Origin: a bacterium
GTDB lineage: Bacteria; Bdellovibrionota_G; JALEGL01
Assembly: GCA_022763185.1 (NCBI GenBank)
Contig: JALEGL010000012.1
Span: 1 to 64,000 of the forward strand
DNA length: 64,000 nucleotides
Direction of reading: 5' to 3'
Shown here: piece by piece, positions 42,120 through 51,852 of the stretch
Layout of the letters: each line of letters starts with the position of its first letter
Position numbering within the stretch: the stretch's first letter is position 1
Notes under the pieces: model-generated
What the model was told of the DNA's origin: nothing
Databases searched by the model: none
The model's input: the letters and a program-made list of their open reading frames with translations, nothing else
Program-made: the position numbers and the translations under genes

Positions 42120-42562
42120 AAAAAAACTTAAATATTATTGGTTGGAGAGAATGGATTGCTTTACCTGAGTTAGAAATAGAGAAGATTAAGGCTAAAGTTG
42201 ACTCTGGAGCAAGAACCTCAAGTTTGCATGCGCATAAGCTCAAGCTTATAAAAAAAAGTGATGGGGACTATGCTCAGTTTTTTGTTCATCCTCATCAAGA
42301 CTCTTCTAAAGACAAAGTTTTTTGTGAAGCAAAAATTATAGAATATAGAAATATAAAAAGCTCTAATGGCTTGACAGAAAAGCGCCCCATTGTACAAACC
42401 ATTATAAAAATAATGGATCAGTCTTGGTTGATCAATTTATCATTAACCAACAGGGATGAAATGGGCTTTAGAATGTTGCTGGGCAGAACCAGTATTTCTA
42501 AACGGTTTTTAATTGATGTCTCTAAATCTTTTATAACATCGAAGGGGGTAAAAACTTTATGA
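42116..42562 (+). CDS. RimK-associated putative ATP-dependent zinc protease
   Basis: The 148-residue protein belongs to the retropepsin-like family found beside rimK (Zn_protease, formerly DUF785). It opens with IIGWREWIALPELEIEKIKA and has the D-S-G-A-R core KVDSGARTSSLHAHKL that resembles an aspartic-protease site. The name in databases implies ATP dependence and zinc, but the Asp motif suggests otherwise. The gene overlaps its neighbours by four bases on both sides. Confidence 0.85.
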   Translation: MKKNLNIIGWREWIALPELEIEKIKAKVDSGARTSSLHAHKLKLIKKSDGDYAQFFVHPHQDSSKDKVFCEAKIIEYRNIKSSNGLTEKRPIVQTIIKIMDQSWLINLSLTNRDEMGFRMLLGRTSISKRFLIDVSKSFITSKGVKTL

Positions 42563-43764
42563 AGTTAGCAATTTTATCAAGGAATAAAAAACTCTACAGC
42601 ACACAAAGGTTAAGAGAGGCTGCATTAAGCAGGGGGCATAAAGTAAAAGTTCTCGATACAGATAAATTTGCGATTGACCTTGAAATGGGAGCCCCTGAGT
42701 TGTTTTACAAGCAAAAACGACTTGCCGAATACGACGCCGTTATACCTAGAGTAGGCGCATCTTTAACATACTTTGGTACGGCAGTGGTGAGGCAGTTTCA
42801 ACAAATGAATGTTTTTTGTGTGAATACGGCAGATAGCATTTTAAACTCAAGAGACAAGCTAAAAAGTTTTCAAATTTTAAGTCGCCATAATATTGGGTTG
42901 CCTAAAACAACTTTTGTAAAACAAAAAAATGATGTGTTTCCTGCAATTGAAAGAGTAGGGGGAGCACCAGTGATTATTAAGTTGATTGAAGGCACTCAAG
43001 GTATTGGTGTGCTTCTTGCGGAGAAAGCTGAGGTTGCAGCCTCTATTATTGAACTTTTACAAAGTCAAAAACAAAACATTTTAATTCAAAAATTTGTCAA
43101 AGAAAGCCGTGGTAAAGACATCAGAGCGATTGTCGTTGGTGATCAAGTGGTTGCAGCCATGCGTAGAGTTGCGCAAGGACAAGAGTTTAGAAGTAATATC
43201 CATAGAGGCGGAAAAACTGAGCAAGTTGAGTTAGATGAAACATACAAAAAAACAGCAGTTAGAGCTGCTCAAATTATGGGTTTAAAAGTTGCAGGTGTAG
43301 ATATGCTAGAGAGTGAACAAGGCCCGCAAGTTATGGAAATCAACTCTTCTCCAGGTTTAGAAGGTATAGAAATGTGCTCAGGCTTGGATGTTGCTGGATC
43401 CATTGTTGATTATATTGCGGCACAAGTGGATTTTCCAGAGCTAGATATTCGCCAAAGGTTGACCGTCAGTAGTGGTTATGGTGTGGCAGAGCTTTATATA
43501 CCTGAAGGTTCAGATTATTTAGGGCAAACGATTGAAGAAACAGGTTTAAGAGAAAAAGACATTAATATACTCACCTTATATAGAGGAGTAAAAGTTATTC
43601 CTAATCCAAAAGCGGCACGTGTGCTTGAAGCTGAAGATAGGTTGTTGTGTTTTGGTAAGTTAAAAGAGATGAAAACGTTAATTCCTGAAAAAGAAAGAAA
43701 ACGCAGAAGACCTAAACTGAAGCAGCTGCCTGCTTCGGCACGAGACATTCACATTGATCCATGA
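42559..43764 (+). CDS. rimK: RimK-like ATP-grasp ligase fused to an RCK_C-like domain
   Basis: The 401-residue protein carries a RimK pre-ATP-grasp and ATP-grasp body (1-295): IPRVGASLTYFGTAVVRQFQ, GGAPVIIKLIEGTQGIGVLL, then GVDMLESEQGPQVMEINSSP. Normal RimK ends near residue 300 and adds Glu to ribosomal protein S6 or related targets. Here about 80 more residues follow (GVAELYIPEGSDYLGQTIEE then INILTLYRGVKVIPNP and LEAEDRLLCFG), which match TrkA/RCK C-terminal ligand domains. A basic tail (KERKRRRPK) ends it. Confidence 0.9.
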   Translation: MKLAILSRNKKLYSTQRLREAALSRGHKVKVLDTDKFAIDLEMGAPELFYKQKRLAEYDAVIPRVGASLTYFGTAVVRQFQQMNVFCVNTADSILNSRDKLKSFQILSRHNIGLPKTTFVKQKNDVFPAIERVGGAPVIIKLIEGTQGIGVLLAEKAEVAASIIELLQSQKQNILIQKFVKESRGKDIRAIVVGDQVVAAMRRVAQGQEFRSNIHRGGKTEQVELDETYKKTAVRAAQIMGLKVAGVDMLESEQGPQVMEINSSPGLEGIEMCSGLDVAGSIVDYIAAQVDFPELDIRQRLTVSSGYGVAELYIPEGSDYLGQTIEETGLREKDINILTLYRGVKVIPNPKAARVLEAEDRLLCFGKLKEMKTLIPEKERKRRRPKLKQLPASARDIHIDP

Positions 43765-44762
43765 CCATGAAATTTGGAAAAGAAAAAGTAAACAAAGGTG
43801 AGTGTAAAACAATTCACCTAGACGTTGGCGCACTCTATGACTACACCAACTTGAGCATACCCATTGAGGTAATCCGTGGAAAAAAAGACGGTCCCGTTCT
43901 TTTTGTCTCAGCTGCAATTCATGGTGATGAAATCAATGGTGTAGAAATCATCAAAAGACTATTACAATATTTAAAAACAAAAACTATTTCTGGCAGTTTG
44001 ATTATTGTTCCAGTGGTGAACGTATTTGGGTTTAATGCTAAGTCTCGTTATTTGCCAGATAGAAGAGACTTAAATCGCAGTTTTCCAGGTTCAAAAAAAG
44101 GCTCGCTGGCTAGGCGTATTGCGTACATTTTTATGAAGCAGGTTGTTGAAAAGTGCACGCATGGTATAGATCTCCATACCGGAAGTTTGCATCGATCCAA
44201 CTTACCTCAAATTAGAGCTTGCCTTGATCACGATGAAACCAGGCGTTTGGCGTCTGTCTTTAACGCACCAGTCATCATTGATTCGAGCTTACGTGATGGA
44301 TCACTAAGAGAAGCCGCAAGAAAAAAGAATATCAGCATGCTGCTGTTTGAGGGGGGGCAAGCATTGAGATTTGAAGAAGACGTCATCAGAGTTGGGCTAA
44401 AAGGCTGTATTGCAGTGATGAGAGACATTGGCATGCTAAGAAAATCTAAAAAAAGCGATGTCAAAAGACACAAAAAAGCCTACATTGCCAAAGATAGCTT
44501 TTGGCTGCGCGCTGGACGAAGTGGATCGTTTAGGACATTAAAAAAACTTGGCGAGACAGTTTCTGTTGGCGAAACGCTTGCAGTCATATCCGATACCTTT
44601 GGTAACCATGAATATGAAGTTAAAACCGATGAAAATGGGATTATTATTGGTATAAGTAACATCCCGCTAGTTAATCGAGGAGATGCCATGTTTCATATTG
44701 CTACATTTGAAAATGTCAGCAAAGTTCGTAAAGCCATAGACCGTATAGAAGATATCAATTGA
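43761..44762 (+). CDS. Succinylglutamate desuccinylase/aspartoacylase-like carboxypeptidase
   Basis: The 333-residue M14-type zinc hydrolase contains the metal and substrate sites FVSAAIHGDEINGVEIIKRL, DRRDLNRSFPG and HGIDLHTG, and Glu in LLFEGGQALRFE. A C-terminal beta domain (VSVGETLAVISDTFGNHEYE) resembles biotinyl/lipoyl-type barrels. It overlaps the RimK stop (ATGA). The three-gene set protease, ligase and hydrolase suggests that the ligase adds, and the others trim, amino-acid tails. Confidence 0.9.
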   Translation: MTMKFGKEKVNKGECKTIHLDVGALYDYTNLSIPIEVIRGKKDGPVLFVSAAIHGDEINGVEIIKRLLQYLKTKTISGSLIIVPVVNVFGFNAKSRYLPDRRDLNRSFPGSKKGSLARRIAYIFMKQVVEKCTHGIDLHTGSLHRSNLPQIRACLDHDETRRLASVFNAPVIIDSSLRDGSLREAARKKNISMLLFEGGQALRFEEDVIRVGLKGCIAVMRDIGMLRKSKKSDVKRHKKAYIAKDSFWLRAGRSGSFRTLKKLGETVSVGETLAVISDTFGNHEYEVKTDENGIIIGISNIPLVNRGDAMFHIATFENVSKVRKAIDRIEDIN

Positions 44763-45060
44763 TTTCATATAAACTTAAATATCATTGAAATTATTCGTAT
44801 TCATGCTGAGTTAGCGTTTAGTTTTTTATTTTATCCTCTGCCTCAGCTCTAATTTATGAACTTTGAAGTAGCGTTTATAAACATTTTTAAAAAATACATA
44901 TTAAAAAAAATTGTATCCGATACTTTGCAGTAAATAATCATTTTAATTTGAATTATAAAGACCATTGTTTATCGGTTAAAAAACGATCAATTAATTCAGA
45001 CATCGTTTAAGAAAGACTTTCTTCTAGTATGAGTGACAGCTCTAGTGATATATGATGCGT

Positions 45061-45876
45061 ATGCCAGAAGGTCCCGAAATAAAAAAAGTCGCTCAATCCA
45101 TTGAGCGAAGGTTTTTAAATACTCCTTTAACAGCATTGTTTTTTAAGTTTTCTTTTTTAAAATCGTATGAAGAAGAGTTGGAAGGGCAATCCATTGTTCG
45201 CGTTGACTCAAAAGGAAAAGCTTTGCTTATTCACTTCAATAATGATTGGGTGATGTATTCTCATAATCAACTGTACGGCAAGTGGTTCATAAAAAAGAAT
45301 GGTCAAGATCCAAAAACCAATAGAGATCTGAGAGTGAAACTACAAAACAAGGATTACTCTGCATTTCTTTACAGCGCATCGGATATTGATGTACTTCACA
45401 AAGATGACCTTGCTCAACACAGCTATCTTGTTAAGCTGGGCTTAGACGTGTTTGACAGTTATACAGATAAAGAGGTGATTGATTATCTTTACACTAAAAA
45501 GTTTCTGAATCGGTGGGTGGGAAATTTATTGCTGGATCAAGAGTTTATTGCAGGGATGGGCAATTATCTTAGAAGTGAAGCTTTATTTTTTTCAAAAATT
45601 CATCCTTATGAAAAGCTAAAAGCCTTGAGTAAAGAACAAGTTTTAAATTTATATAGAACCTGTCAACGTTTGTCATTACAATCTCTGGAGCACCGCGGAG
45701 TTACCAATGATCTTAAAAGAGCAGAGGGTTTAAAGCAGAAAGGTTTTTCTCGAAGAAAATACAGGCATGCTGTGTTTACTAGAGTCGGAGAGAACTGTTA
45801 TGCATGTCGGGCAAAAATTGAAAAAATTAATGTTGCCAGTAGACGTCTTTATTATTGTCCACGCTGTCAGAGCTAA
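45061..45876 (+). CDS. nei: Endonuclease VIII-like DNA glycosylase
   Basis: The 271-residue protein begins MPEGPEIKKVAQSIE; Pro2 is the catalytic amine and Glu3 the general acid of Fpg/Nei enzymes. Because Pro must become N-terminal, the start must be the ATG at 45061, not the ATG codons at 45052 or 45055. The helix-two-turns-helix region (DQEFIAGMGNYLRSEALFFS) and the zinc finger CYACRAKIEKI...YYCPRCQ are present. It removes oxidised pyrimidines. The non-coding 44763-45060 upstream shows nothing clear. Confidence 0.93.
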   Translation: MPEGPEIKKVAQSIERRFLNTPLTALFFKFSFLKSYEEELEGQSIVRVDSKGKALLIHFNNDWVMYSHNQLYGKWFIKKNGQDPKTNRDLRVKLQNKDYSAFLYSASDIDVLHKDDLAQHSYLVKLGLDVFDSYTDKEVIDYLYTKKFLNRWVGNLLLDQEFIAGMGNYLRSEALFFSKIHPYEKLKALSKEQVLNLYRTCQRLSLQSLEHRGVTNDLKRAEGLKQKGFSRRKYRHAVFTRVGENCYACRAKIEKINVASRRLYYCPRCQS

Positions 45877-45881
45877 AAACA

Positions 45882-45917
45882 AAAAAAGCTCCGTTCAAAA
45901 TGAAACAGAGCTTTTTT
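45882..45917. terminator. Bidirectional terminator between nei and HU gene
   Basis: AAAAAAGCTC and GAGCTTTTTT arms surround an imperfect loop (CGTT...AAAC). The A- and T-tracts allow termination from both convergent genes. Confidence 0.85.
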
Positions 45918-45934
45918 GAAATTTAAAACTTGGC

Positions 45935-46213
45935 TTATAAAGAAGTTTTAAAATCTGGTGAAGGTTTAAAACCTACAGTTTTGCTAGCAGGGATGCTGAT
46001 CGCTTCACCTGTTTGTGGGTTTCTACCTTTTCTAGCTTTTCTTGATCTAACTGTAAAAGTACCAAATCCTGGGTAAGTAAATCTTTTGTCTTTTTTAATG
46101 CCTTTTGAAAGCACAGTAAAAATAGCATCAGATACTTCATTGATAGCAGCTTTTGAAAGCTCTCTGTGTTTTACTTCTTTGGTTACTTTTTCAACTAATT
46201 CAGCTTTTGTCAT
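45935..46213 (-). CDS. hup: HU-family DNA-binding protein
   Basis: The 92-residue protein starts MTKAELVEKVTKEVKHRELS and contains the family signature GFGTFTVRSRKARKGRNPQT (GF-x-F-x-V-R...GRNP). It bends and compacts DNA as a dimer. AGGAG precedes the ATG. It is the first gene on the minus strand of this block; the signal for its promoter is not clear. Confidence 0.95.
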   Translation of the reverse strand: MTKAELVEKVTKEVKHRELSKAAINEVSDAIFTVLSKGIKKDKRFTYPGFGTFTVRSRKARKGRNPQTGEAISIPASKTVGFKPSPDFKTSL

Positions 46214-46336
46214 TCTCTTCTCCTTGAAAAGTTAGATTAATAATAACTATACTCTTTGTTACCGCGTACTATCAGGTACGTCAATAAAATTGTTTTGCAA
46301 GAAGGCTTTAAATATAGGTTTGCGAATGATATATTT

Positions 46337-48454
46337 TTATTTGTCAATATTTTTATGGTTTAAGAAGCGATAAAAATAATAATTGCGTAGAACAAGCTTT
46401 ACATAATGGCGGGTTTCTTTATAGGGAATCATTTCAATAAAAAGGTCTTCATCTAAACTTTCCCATCTTCTACGCCATATTTTTAAAGGGTTTGCGCCTG
46501 CATTATAGTTTGAAGTAATATAAACTAAATTATCATTATGATCTTGTGTTAATTTCTGAAGGTATAACTTACCAAGCTTTATATTGGTTTTGGGTTCATA
46601 TAAAAAAGCTTCATTAAAAGTCTTTTTATCTTCAAGTAAACCAAAAAACTGTTTTGCAGTATTGGGCATAAGTTGCATCAAACCATAGGCACCGGCTGGA
46701 CTTTTTGCTTTTGGGTTAAAAGCACTTTCTTGTTTTATGATGGCAAGCACCAGTTCATTGGATAACTTTAACTTTTCTGCCGTTGTTTTTATCTCTTGTT
46801 GATACTGCTTAGGGAAAACACTTGCTATTAATCGGCTATCAATAGGTTTACCTGTTTCAGCATGAATGGCTCTATACGCTAAAATAACAGGTGTTGTATG
46901 GTCTTGGTTGGCATGCCAAAGGTTGAGATAGTTAGCAAACTCTTTATCTTTATAATCTACTGAAGAAAGTTTTTCCAACTCCCAAAGAGCGAGTTCTTTA
47001 AAACCTGCAAGTGTCCAGATATAAGCTGAATATAACTTTGATTGAGAAGAAATACTATGGGTATAGTTCGAGCTTTGAAATAAGTCAGGCCAAAGTTTTT
47101 CTTTGGCCGTATAAAATGACAAAGGAGCTTCTTCTTTCAAAGCTTGTTTTAGGGTGTCAATACGATTTTTTTGTCCAAATTTTTGAGCTAGTTTTAGTTG
47201 CCAATACAGAGCTTGGCCTTTTTCATTCGCAGACTCTGCTAAACTATAAAATGTGTTGAGATACCTGCGAGATTTTTCTTCTTGGTTTAAGATATAACTG
47301 ATTAAGCCTAGTTTAAAAATAGATCGTTTATACAAATCAGAAGAAGGGTAAGTTGCAATAAAATTCATGTATTCTTGTTTAGCTTGATTCCATTTTAATT
47401 GGTCTTCATAAATTCTTGCCGTATAAAATTTTGCTTTATGAGCATCTTCATGAAAAGTATTCAATTTAACAGCTTTTTCAAAAGCCATTTGTGCATTAGT
47501 ATAAAGTTTTTGATTCCATAAAATATGGCCAACTTTATAAAGCAACTCAAAGGGCAATGCAGATTGTTTGCTGTAATAAAGGGTTAAAAAAGTACTTTTA
47601 GCATTTTGACGACAAGCAGTAAGGATTGCATTGAAAGAACGTTTAGCGCCTAAACTGTTTGGATAAAGACTTATGAGCTTTAAATGTTTTTCAATATCAT
47701 TTTGCCGTGTCCCTGAGCCAATTTGATTGAAATATACAAGAGAGGCATCATTTTCAGGAAGAGCTTGCTTGCTGATATTGACAGGTGCTTGTGTGAAACT
47801 TTCTTTTTGAAAAAGTTGTTGTGCATGCTGACGCTGTTTTTTACGTGGAAAAACTTGAATTACTTTTTCAATTGTTTTTTTCTGTTCTTCATTAAGTTTA
47901 ATGTGTGTCAACAAGTAGGGCTGTTCTTGGGCTAAATTCTTTTTATCAGTGAAGTAGCTGAGATAATTATGAAACATGAGCAATTCAAGTTCACGGCTTA
48001 TAGTTTGTTTTAGACCGGGCAAAAGACCCAAATTAAGATTTCCAATATAGTGTAAACTTTTCTGATGACATTTATTGAATGATTTCAATGTTTTTTTAGT
48101 AAAACTAGTGCTATTTAAAAGGTCATGGCAGTTATTTAAGTATATTTTAAACTTTAAATAAGGCTTTATGGACGCAAAAAAGCCTTTACTGGATATTTTT
48201 TCAACCCATTGTAAGGCGGTTTTATACTTTTTTTGTTCAAGCGAAGATTGTGCTTTAAACACATACAAAGCTTGTTGTTCCTGAGCATTGAGGCTTTCAA
48301 AGTTTTTTTTGCTGATATTTTCTTTAAACGATGACAAAAAAAGTGCATTTTGATCAAAAATATTTTGTGCTTGGATGCGGTAAAAACTCGTAAAGATAAA
48401 AAATATGTGTAAAATTAATAAGTAAGCGTATACAAAACTGGAATGTCTAATCAT
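46337..48454 (-). CDS. slt: Soluble lytic murein transglycosylase, Slt70-like
   Basis: The 705-residue protein has a hydrophobic start (YAYLLILHIFFIFTSFY), a long TPR-like superhelix (residues ~60-540) and a C-terminal GH23 domain with catalytic Glu in AIIKQESAFNPKAKSPAGAY, followed by GLMQLMPNTAKQFF and YITSNYNAGANPLK. It cleaves peptidoglycan to release 1,6-anhydro muropeptides. No good ribosome site lies before the start; a TTG two codons earlier is an alternative. It is divergent from the AMIN gene 26 bases away. Confidence 0.92.
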   Translation of the reverse strand: MIRHSSFVYAYLLILHIFFIFTSFYRIQAQNIFDQNALFLSSFKENISKKNFESLNAQEQQALYVFKAQSSLEQKKYKTALQWVEKISSKGFFASIKPYLKFKIYLNNCHDLLNSTSFTKKTLKSFNKCHQKSLHYIGNLNLGLLPGLKQTISRELELLMFHNYLSYFTDKKNLAQEQPYLLTHIKLNEEQKKTIEKVIQVFPRKKQRQHAQQLFQKESFTQAPVNISKQALPENDASLVYFNQIGSGTRQNDIEKHLKLISLYPNSLGAKRSFNAILTACRQNAKSTFLTLYYSKQSALPFELLYKVGHILWNQKLYTNAQMAFEKAVKLNTFHEDAHKAKFYTARIYEDQLKWNQAKQEYMNFIATYPSSDLYKRSIFKLGLISYILNQEEKSRRYLNTFYSLAESANEKGQALYWQLKLAQKFGQKNRIDTLKQALKEEAPLSFYTAKEKLWPDLFQSSNYTHSISSQSKLYSAYIWTLAGFKELALWELEKLSSVDYKDKEFANYLNLWHANQDHTTPVILAYRAIHAETGKPIDSRLIASVFPKQYQQEIKTTAEKLKLSNELVLAIIKQESAFNPKAKSPAGAYGLMQLMPNTAKQFFGLLEDKKTFNEAFLYEPKTNIKLGKLYLQKLTQDHNDNLVYITSNYNAGANPLKIWRRRWESLDEDLFIEMIPYKETRHYVKLVLRNYYFYRFLNHKNIDK

Positions 48455-48480
48455 GTCCAAGAAAGGTTACATAAAAAACG

Positions 48481-49665
48481 ATGAAGTCACTACTAAAAAT
48501 TGGTTCTGGAATAGTTATTTTGGTTGTTTTATTCTTTGCTTTGTTTTCTATTTTTCTACCTGGAGATAAAAATAAGAAACAAGAAGCAAAAGTGGAAGAA
48601 ACACAAAACTCCAATAATGGTATTCAAAGTCTAAATGTATCTCAGGCAGACACTGGAGTCTTTTTGGAAATTGTGGGTGCTGACAATATGGATTATTCAG
48701 CGCAAACCAATGATGAACGTACATTGCTGATTGAGTTTCCTCAAACGCCACTAAGCTTAGAAAGAAAAATGATTCCTTTGCCTCACCCTATGATTGAATT
48801 GATTGAAGCAGAAGAGTCTGGCTCTGGCTCAAAAGTAAAAATTACCTTGACCGAAGCTTTTGAACATAATGCTGAACTCGTTGGTAATATGTTGATGGTT
48901 CGTTTTAATAGACCTGGAGAAGGTCAGGCAGAGGTTATGGGTGATGAGCTCGCAGCAGCTGAGGAGACAGCACCTCAAGCGCCATCTCAACCGGTAAGAA
49001 GACAAGCCAGTAGACCCAAGCCAGCACCAAGAAAACCTGCCCCAGCTCCAGCACCTGCACCCGCTCCTGAGCCAGATGATTTGATTTCAGAATTAGGTTT
49101 TGAGGATAGTGCGCCAGCTACAGACACAGGAGATGATTTTGATTTGGGAGGCACAGAAGAAGATTTAGGCTTTGAAGATGATTTAGGTGGGGCCGTTCAA
49201 CCGGATGATTTAGCACTGTCTGATGATCCTTTTGCAGATGATCCAGGGTTTACTGATGAAGCCGCATCCATTGATGATGCATTTGCTGCCAATGAACAGG
49301 CACAAGAGCCCATGATTGATACCAGTGCTGCTTTAGCTAACCTTCCTTCAATCACCAATATCAATGTTGATGGAGGTGGGCGTGTCAGCATTAACCATGA
49401 AGGTGGAAGAGTGCCTATTAAACGTTTTCTAAGACGCCCAAACCAGGCTGTGGTTGAGCTGAAAGACGTATCCTTAAACAAACTGCAGGTTTCTCAAAGC
49501 TCAGGCGGTAACGTTACAGGCATAAAAACAGAGCAATTTGTGAACCCTCAGGGCAGCAGTATTGCAAGAGTATTTATTTTACTGAGCCAGATGCCAGATT
49601 CTAGAGACAATATTATTGTTAAAAAAGGCAGAGGTTCAGTTGATATAGAGGTTCAAGGACCTTAA
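48481..49665 (+). CDS. AMIN-domain envelope protein
   Basis: The 394-residue protein has a signal anchor (IGSGIVILVVLFFALFSIF), an AMIN-like beta domain (about 50-150; LLIEFPQTPLSLERKMIPLP), a Pro/Ala-rich linker (PKPAPRKPAPAPAPAPAP), an acidic Asp/Gly-rich stretch and a second AMIN domain at the end (RVSINHEGGRVPIKRFLRRP). AMIN domains bind peptidoglycan and localise amidases and secretins such as PilQ. No secretin or amidase domain is fused here. Confidence 0.82.
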   Translation: MKSLLKIGSGIVILVVLFFALFSIFLPGDKNKKQEAKVEETQNSNNGIQSLNVSQADTGVFLEIVGADNMDYSAQTNDERTLLIEFPQTPLSLERKMIPLPHPMIELIEAEESGSGSKVKITLTEAFEHNAELVGNMLMVRFNRPGEGQAEVMGDELAAAEETAPQAPSQPVRRQASRPKPAPRKPAPAPAPAPAPEPDDLISELGFEDSAPATDTGDDFDLGGTEEDLGFEDDLGGAVQPDDLALSDDPFADDPGFTDEAASIDDAFAANEQAQEPMIDTSAALANLPSITNINVDGGGRVSINHEGGRVPIKRFLRRPNQAVVELKDVSLNKLQVSQSSGGNVTGIKTEQFVNPQGSSIARVFILLSQMPDSRDNIIVKKGRGSVDIEVQGP

Positions 49666-49714
49666 CTGTTTACTGCGTTTAAATAAAATAAAACTTGTAA
49701 GTTATCTCATATCA

Positions 49715-49754
49715 AGCAGTAAGGTATTATTATATCTTGCTGCTTTTTATTTTT
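49715..49754 (+). terminator. Terminator after the AMIN gene
   Basis: AGCAGTAAG and CTTGCTGCT pair over nine positions with one T-G pair; TTTTATTTTT follows. Plus-strand intrinsic terminator. Confidence 0.7.
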
Positions 49755-49870
49755 AGGCATTAACAGAGCTATTCGTATGTTAGAAGATACAAGTACTTGG
49801 AATGAGTTTAGCGAAAAAAAATGAAAGCTTAATAAAGCTTTTTTGTATTAAAAAGTTGGTATGCATCAGG

Positions 49871-49888
49871 GTTGATTGAACAATCAAC
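49871..49888. repeat. Palindrome GTTGATTG-aa-CAATCAAC
   Basis: Perfect eight-base arms with a two-base gap in the otherwise unassigned spacer 49755-50007. It might be an operator or a small-RNA hairpin; no gene nearby is clearly its target. Confidence 0.5.
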
Positions 49889-50007
49889 AATTAATACTAA
49901 TAAGAGGGACTTATCATTATTTATTTAGCTAAGAGAAAATATTTCAGAAGTTGAAATAAAAATTTTTTTTTTGGTGAAATCAAAGCTGATAGTAGTTGTT
50001 TTGGTGG

Positions 50008-50047
50008 CAAAAAAGAACCCCTCACAAGAAATTTGAGAGGGGCACTT
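50008..50047 (-). terminator. Terminator for the 296-aa secreted protein gene
   Basis: On the minus strand CCCCTC and GAGGGG flank a 13-base loop and TTCTTTTTTG follows. Confidence 0.8.
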
Positions 50048-50065
50048 CTTTGCTTTTATAAAATT

Positions 50066-50956
50066 TTAGTTTTCTAGATAACCGTTTTCAGCAAGAAAAT
50101 TTTGAATTCGTGGACAGTTGCTGTACTTTCCTGTTCTTTCATCTTTATCACCCAGCAATGTTTTCATTTGCTCAGACTGCTCTACAAAGTTGAAGTTAAA
50201 AACTCTAGATAGAGATGCTTCATATTCATAAGCATAAGATTTAGAATATAGGTCATTAGCAGCAAGAAAATCAAATGGAATGATGCGAGTTTGGTATCCG
50301 ACATTGGTTAGATAGGCACTGTACTCCGGACTTTCATCACCATCCTCAAGATATTTTGTACACCCAGGCACTGATGTTAAGAAAGAACTTAAGTTAAGGG
50401 CATAAAATAATTCGATCAAACTACGTTTTTTCTTAGGGTCAATAGTTGTGCCATAATTAACGGACAAACTATGCTCAGGCTTACGATTATCTAGGTCATT
50501 GTTGTACATGTCTTTGAGAATTACAAAATAATCTTTGTACAAATTCTCTTTTATATAATCTAATATTATTTGATCATTATAGTAATTGCTTCTATTGGAT
50601 TCAGATGAATCTAAATATGAACGAATCAAACTCTTTTCTTTACTTGATAGGGTCAAGGTAATTGCTTTTTCAACATTGCTATACAGTCTACGGATTTCGT
50701 CTTTTTGACTAGACGTTAGCCGTTGAGGAGAATAATAAATTTTTGATATAAAAACTTCATCCTCTTCATCATATATAAAATACTCTTCATGACTGAGTTC
50801 TAATAGGGCATTATTTAGAACAGACCATAAGTCCTGTTCAGCCGTATGTTTACTTTTGATTGTTTCATAAAGAGCTCTTTTAGCCTCAAGAAGGCTTTGA
50901 GCCATACTCAGCGTTGAGCCCGCCAAAATTAAACTTAATACTAATTTTTTAAACAT
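50066..50956 (-). CDS. Secreted protein of unknown function, 296 aa
   Basis: I do not recognise this family. A strong GGAGGAAACAT precedes the ATG at 50956; the signal peptide reads MFKKLVLSLILAGSTLSMAQ. The mature part is charged and mainly helical, with a lone Cys in SVPGCTKYLEDG and another in the ending YSNCPRIQNFLAENG, perhaps a disulfide. It may be a periplasmic structural protein. The following gene at 51080-51685 has a similar overall plan but different sequence. Confidence 0.75.
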   Translation of the reverse strand: MFKKLVLSLILAGSTLSMAQSLLEAKRALYETIKSKHTAEQDLWSVLNNALLELSHEEYFIYDEEDEVFISKIYYSPQRLTSSQKDEIRRLYSNVEKAITLTLSSKEKSLIRSYLDSSESNRSNYYNDQIILDYIKENLYKDYFVILKDMYNNDLDNRKPEHSLSVNYGTTIDPKKKRSLIELFYALNLSSFLTSVPGCTKYLEDGDESPEYSAYLTNVGYQTRIIPFDFLAANDLYSKSYAYEYEASLSRVFNFNFVEQSEQMKTLLGDKDERTGKYSNCPRIQNFLAENGYLEN

Positions 50957-51079
50957 ATGTTTCCTCCTAAAATGGTTTGTGTTTGCCACAGAATTACTGA
51001 TTTTTCAGTCTGTGGTAAAGTGAAAAAATAAAATGCGTCAATATGCCATTTAATGATTTATCCTGAAAATTTAGAATGT

Positions 51080-51685
51080 TTACATTTGTACAACAAGATC
51101 CGTTTGATACACATAATCAACTTCGAAAACGTCGTTAAGCAGAAAAGATAAATTATCAAAATAGGTTTTGATAAACGTATAATCATCAGAATTGCTTGTA
51201 GATATTGCAAGAATGAACCTACCAACAGTGAATCGATCAGATAGATTATAGCCTAACGCTTTTGAAGCATACGCTTTAACGCATTTACCCATAAGCCCCA
51301 AGTATATGGCATGATTGATGTAAGTGGTTCTCTCTCTCTCATTGTTTTGAGTCGTAGAAGACAACTTTCCTTTAAAGCTGGATAAATTTTTATTTAAAGG
51401 TAGGGTTTCACTAATATTACTTATTGTAACTTTTAGTTCTTCAACAGAAAGTTGGCTGACATCAAAATATGCTGAAAGCGAAGCATTCATTTTTTGAAAT
51501 CGGCCAAAAAGATCGTCCTTTTTATACGTGGCTTGTTCTGAAAGTGCAGTTAGGTGTTTTTCAATCTCAGGTAAAATATCGGGATTAATGTCAAGTTCCT
51601 TGAGAGCTACTGCAGGACTTTGAGCAAAAGCTGTTGTTGATAATAATACTGTTAAAAACAATAGTTTTATTTTTTTTACAGGCAT
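51080..51685 (-). CDS. Secreted protein of unknown function, 201 aa
   Basis: Family not recognised. Its ATG at 51685 follows AAGGAG by ten bases, and the signal peptide is VKKIKLLFLTVLLSTTAFAQ. The mature part is helical (ILPEIEKHLTALSEQATYKK) with one Cys (YLGLMGKCVKAY). The frame is open upstream through the complement of the tRNA-Leu gene, but that part is spurious. It and the downstream gene may be paired. Confidence 0.75.
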   Translation of the reverse strand: MPVKKIKLLFLTVLLSTTAFAQSPAVALKELDINPDILPEIEKHLTALSEQATYKKDDLFGRFQKMNASLSAYFDVSQLSVEELKVTISNISETLPLNKNLSSFKGKLSSTTQNNERERTTYINHAIYLGLMGKCVKAYASKALGYNLSDRFTVGRFILAISTSNSDDYTFIKTYFDNLSFLLNDVFEVDYVYQTDLVVQM

Positions 51686-51852
51686 GTATAGTTTCTCCTT
51701 AATTAAAAACATACTTTCAATAGCATGCAAGAGCAGCTTAAGTGAAGCCCTTTCTTTCGGTGCGTCAATATGGCTCAAAAGGATTGATTTTATGACAAGC
51801 CAATTATTTCTGGCTTTTGTAAGAAAAAATAGGTATAGCCCATTTTTCACCT

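Noticed and set aside
46404-46412. GGCGGGTT on the plus strand within slt
   Set aside because: It is inside the coding region, antisense, and far from a start codon; probably chance.
50920-50930. GGCGGGC in the signal peptide of the 296-aa protein
   Set aside because: Last base differs and the offset is +33, so it does not fit the transfer-operon element.
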